From CAYGWP01 sp964353455 (GTDB lineage Bacteria > Planctomycetota > Phycisphaerae > FEN-1346), in assembly GCA_964353455.1 (NCBI GenBank), contig CAYGWP010000225.1, positions 1 to 13,141 of the forward strand: DNA of 13,141 nucleotides, written 5' to 3'. The translations under genes and the position numbers were made by a program. Within the stretch, counting starts at the first letter, position 1. The number at the start of each line of letters is the position of its first letter. The notes beneath the pieces were generated by a model that was given only the letters and a program-made list of their open reading frames with translations, was not told the DNA's origin and did not search any database. Below, one piece after another: positions 12,454-13,141 of this stretch.

Positions 12454-13141
12454 ATGGCTTATCTCCTGTTGGCGTGTCCGAAGTGTCACGCCGCGTACAA
12501 ACTTCAGAAGGAGTTCGCCGAGACGGAGGTGGTCTGCCGCTCGTGCGGACACCGCTGGGTGCCTGCCGGCGGGGCGCTGGAGCCGAAGGCTGCTGAGCCT
12601 GCGGCTGCGGAGGCGCCTGCTCCGCCTGCCGCACAGCCTGCGCCTGCCGCGCAGCCGTCACCCCCCGCGCCGCAGGCGCTGCCGCGGTCGGCCGGTCCAG
12701 CCGATGCGCTCGCGGCCCTCGCGCAGGCCGCCGCCGGACACAAGGCCGCCGCGCAGGCCCAGGCGCCCCACCCGGCCCCCGCGCCGGTCCAGGAAGAGAA
12801 GGCCGACCCGCTGGTCGGCACGGCCATCAACGGCTTCAAGGTCGTGGCCCGGATAGGCAGCGGCGGATTCGGCGTGGTGTACCGGGCGTTCGACACGAAC
12901 CTTGAGCGGTCTGTGGCGATCAAGATGCTGCCGCCCAGGATCGCCAAGGCGGGGCAGGGGATCCTGGACCGGTTCCTCCGCGAGGCCCGCAGCGCCGCGA
13001 AGCTCGCCCACCCGAACATCGTCACCATCCACCAGATTTGCCCATACAAGGATACCTATTACATCGTGATGGAGCTGGTGGACGGCGGGGCGCTGCACGA
13101 GTACTTGGCGGCGCGGAAGCGGTTCGCCCCGGCCGAGGCCA
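12454..13141 (+). CDS. Ser/Thr protein kinase with N-terminal MJ0042-type zinc ribbon (partial, runs off right edge)
   Basis: 229 residues are visible from ATG 12454, with GGAAAGG just upstream (12444-12450). Residues 1-36 form a zinc ribbon: CPKC (C8, C11) and CRSC (C28, C31) followed by GHRW. An Ala/Pro/Gln-rich low-complexity linker spans about 40-115. A Hanks-type kinase domain begins near 127: glycine loop IGSGGFGVVYRAFD (134-147), VAIKML with K157, FLREARSAAKLAHPNIV with E177, and the hinge YYIVMELVDGGALHEYL (202-218). The catalytic HRD and DFG parts lie beyond the window. It should be a PknB-type signalling kinase with cytosolic catalytic domain. Zinc ribbon plus kinase is a recurrent planctomycete or myxobacterial arrangement. 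It is divergent from the LPS-type kinase and has its own promoter. Confidence 0.93.
   Translation, partial: MAYLLLACPKCHAAYKLQKEFAETEVVCRSCGHRWVPAGGALEPKAAEPAAAEAPAPPAAQPAPAAQPSPPAPQALPRSAGPADALAALAQAAAGHKAAAQAQAPHPAPAPVQEEKADPLVGTAINGFKVVARIGSGGFGVVYRAFDTNLERSVAIKMLPPRIAKAGQGILDRFLREARSAAKLAHPNIVTIHQICPYKDTYYIVMELVDGGALHEYLAARKRFAPAEA

Overview
The window is GC-rich bacterial DNA with a chromosomal character and no phage or IS genes. It most resembles a planctomycete (Phycisphaerae-like). The clues are a secreted prenyltransferase/squalene-oxidase-repeat protein, a secreted YdjY protein with ExbD-like domains, an MJ0042-type zinc ribbon fused to a Ser/Thr kinase, a lipid A/LPS-core kinase with a GT9 glycosyltransferase (Gram-negative envelope), and many short GC-rich palindromic repeats between and inside genes. 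The taxonomy is an inference.

Layout. 1-1751 (+): the last codons of a radical-SAM protein that looks like a futalosine-pathway enzyme (MqnC/MqnE type), a degenerate HD-domain protein and an MTAP/PNP-family nucleoside phosphorylase. 1749-1958: two kinds of hairpin repeat between convergent genes. 1959-4793 (-): YdjY-ExbD-ExbD secreted protein, secreted prenyltransferase-repeat protein, small two-TM protein. 4923-7564 (-): a compact run of FAD oxidoreductase with a zinc ribbon, Maf nucleotide pyrophosphatase and DUF192 lipoprotein. 7604-7753: a mobile-looking palindromic element. 7789-9573 (-): DUF2062 membrane protein and GT9 heptosyltransferase-like enzyme. 9574-9753: a control region that appears to contain a small-RNA gene. 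9754-12192 (-): a DUF3800 protein 18 nt downstream of a protein with two Kdo/WaaP-like kinase domains. 12454-end (+): start of a Ser/Thr protein kinase, divergent from the LPS kinase.

Functional themes are cell-envelope glycan assembly (GT9, LPS-type kinase, DUF2062), secreted or periplasmic proteins, and possibly menaquinone biosynthesis at the left edge.

The most interesting item is at 9660-9755. A sigma70-like promoter is followed at the expected distance by about 62 nt that fold into a closed three-way junction ending in TTTTTT. Its U-tract overlaps the stop codon of a low-GC DUF3800 gene on the other strand. Conserved structured RNAs next to DUF3800 genes have been reported as motifs of unknown function, so this is a good candidate for an RNA/DUF3800 unit. 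The second theme is repeats: at least five palindromic or inverted-repeat families, several of which supply stop codons, N-termini or interdomain linkers of real genes.
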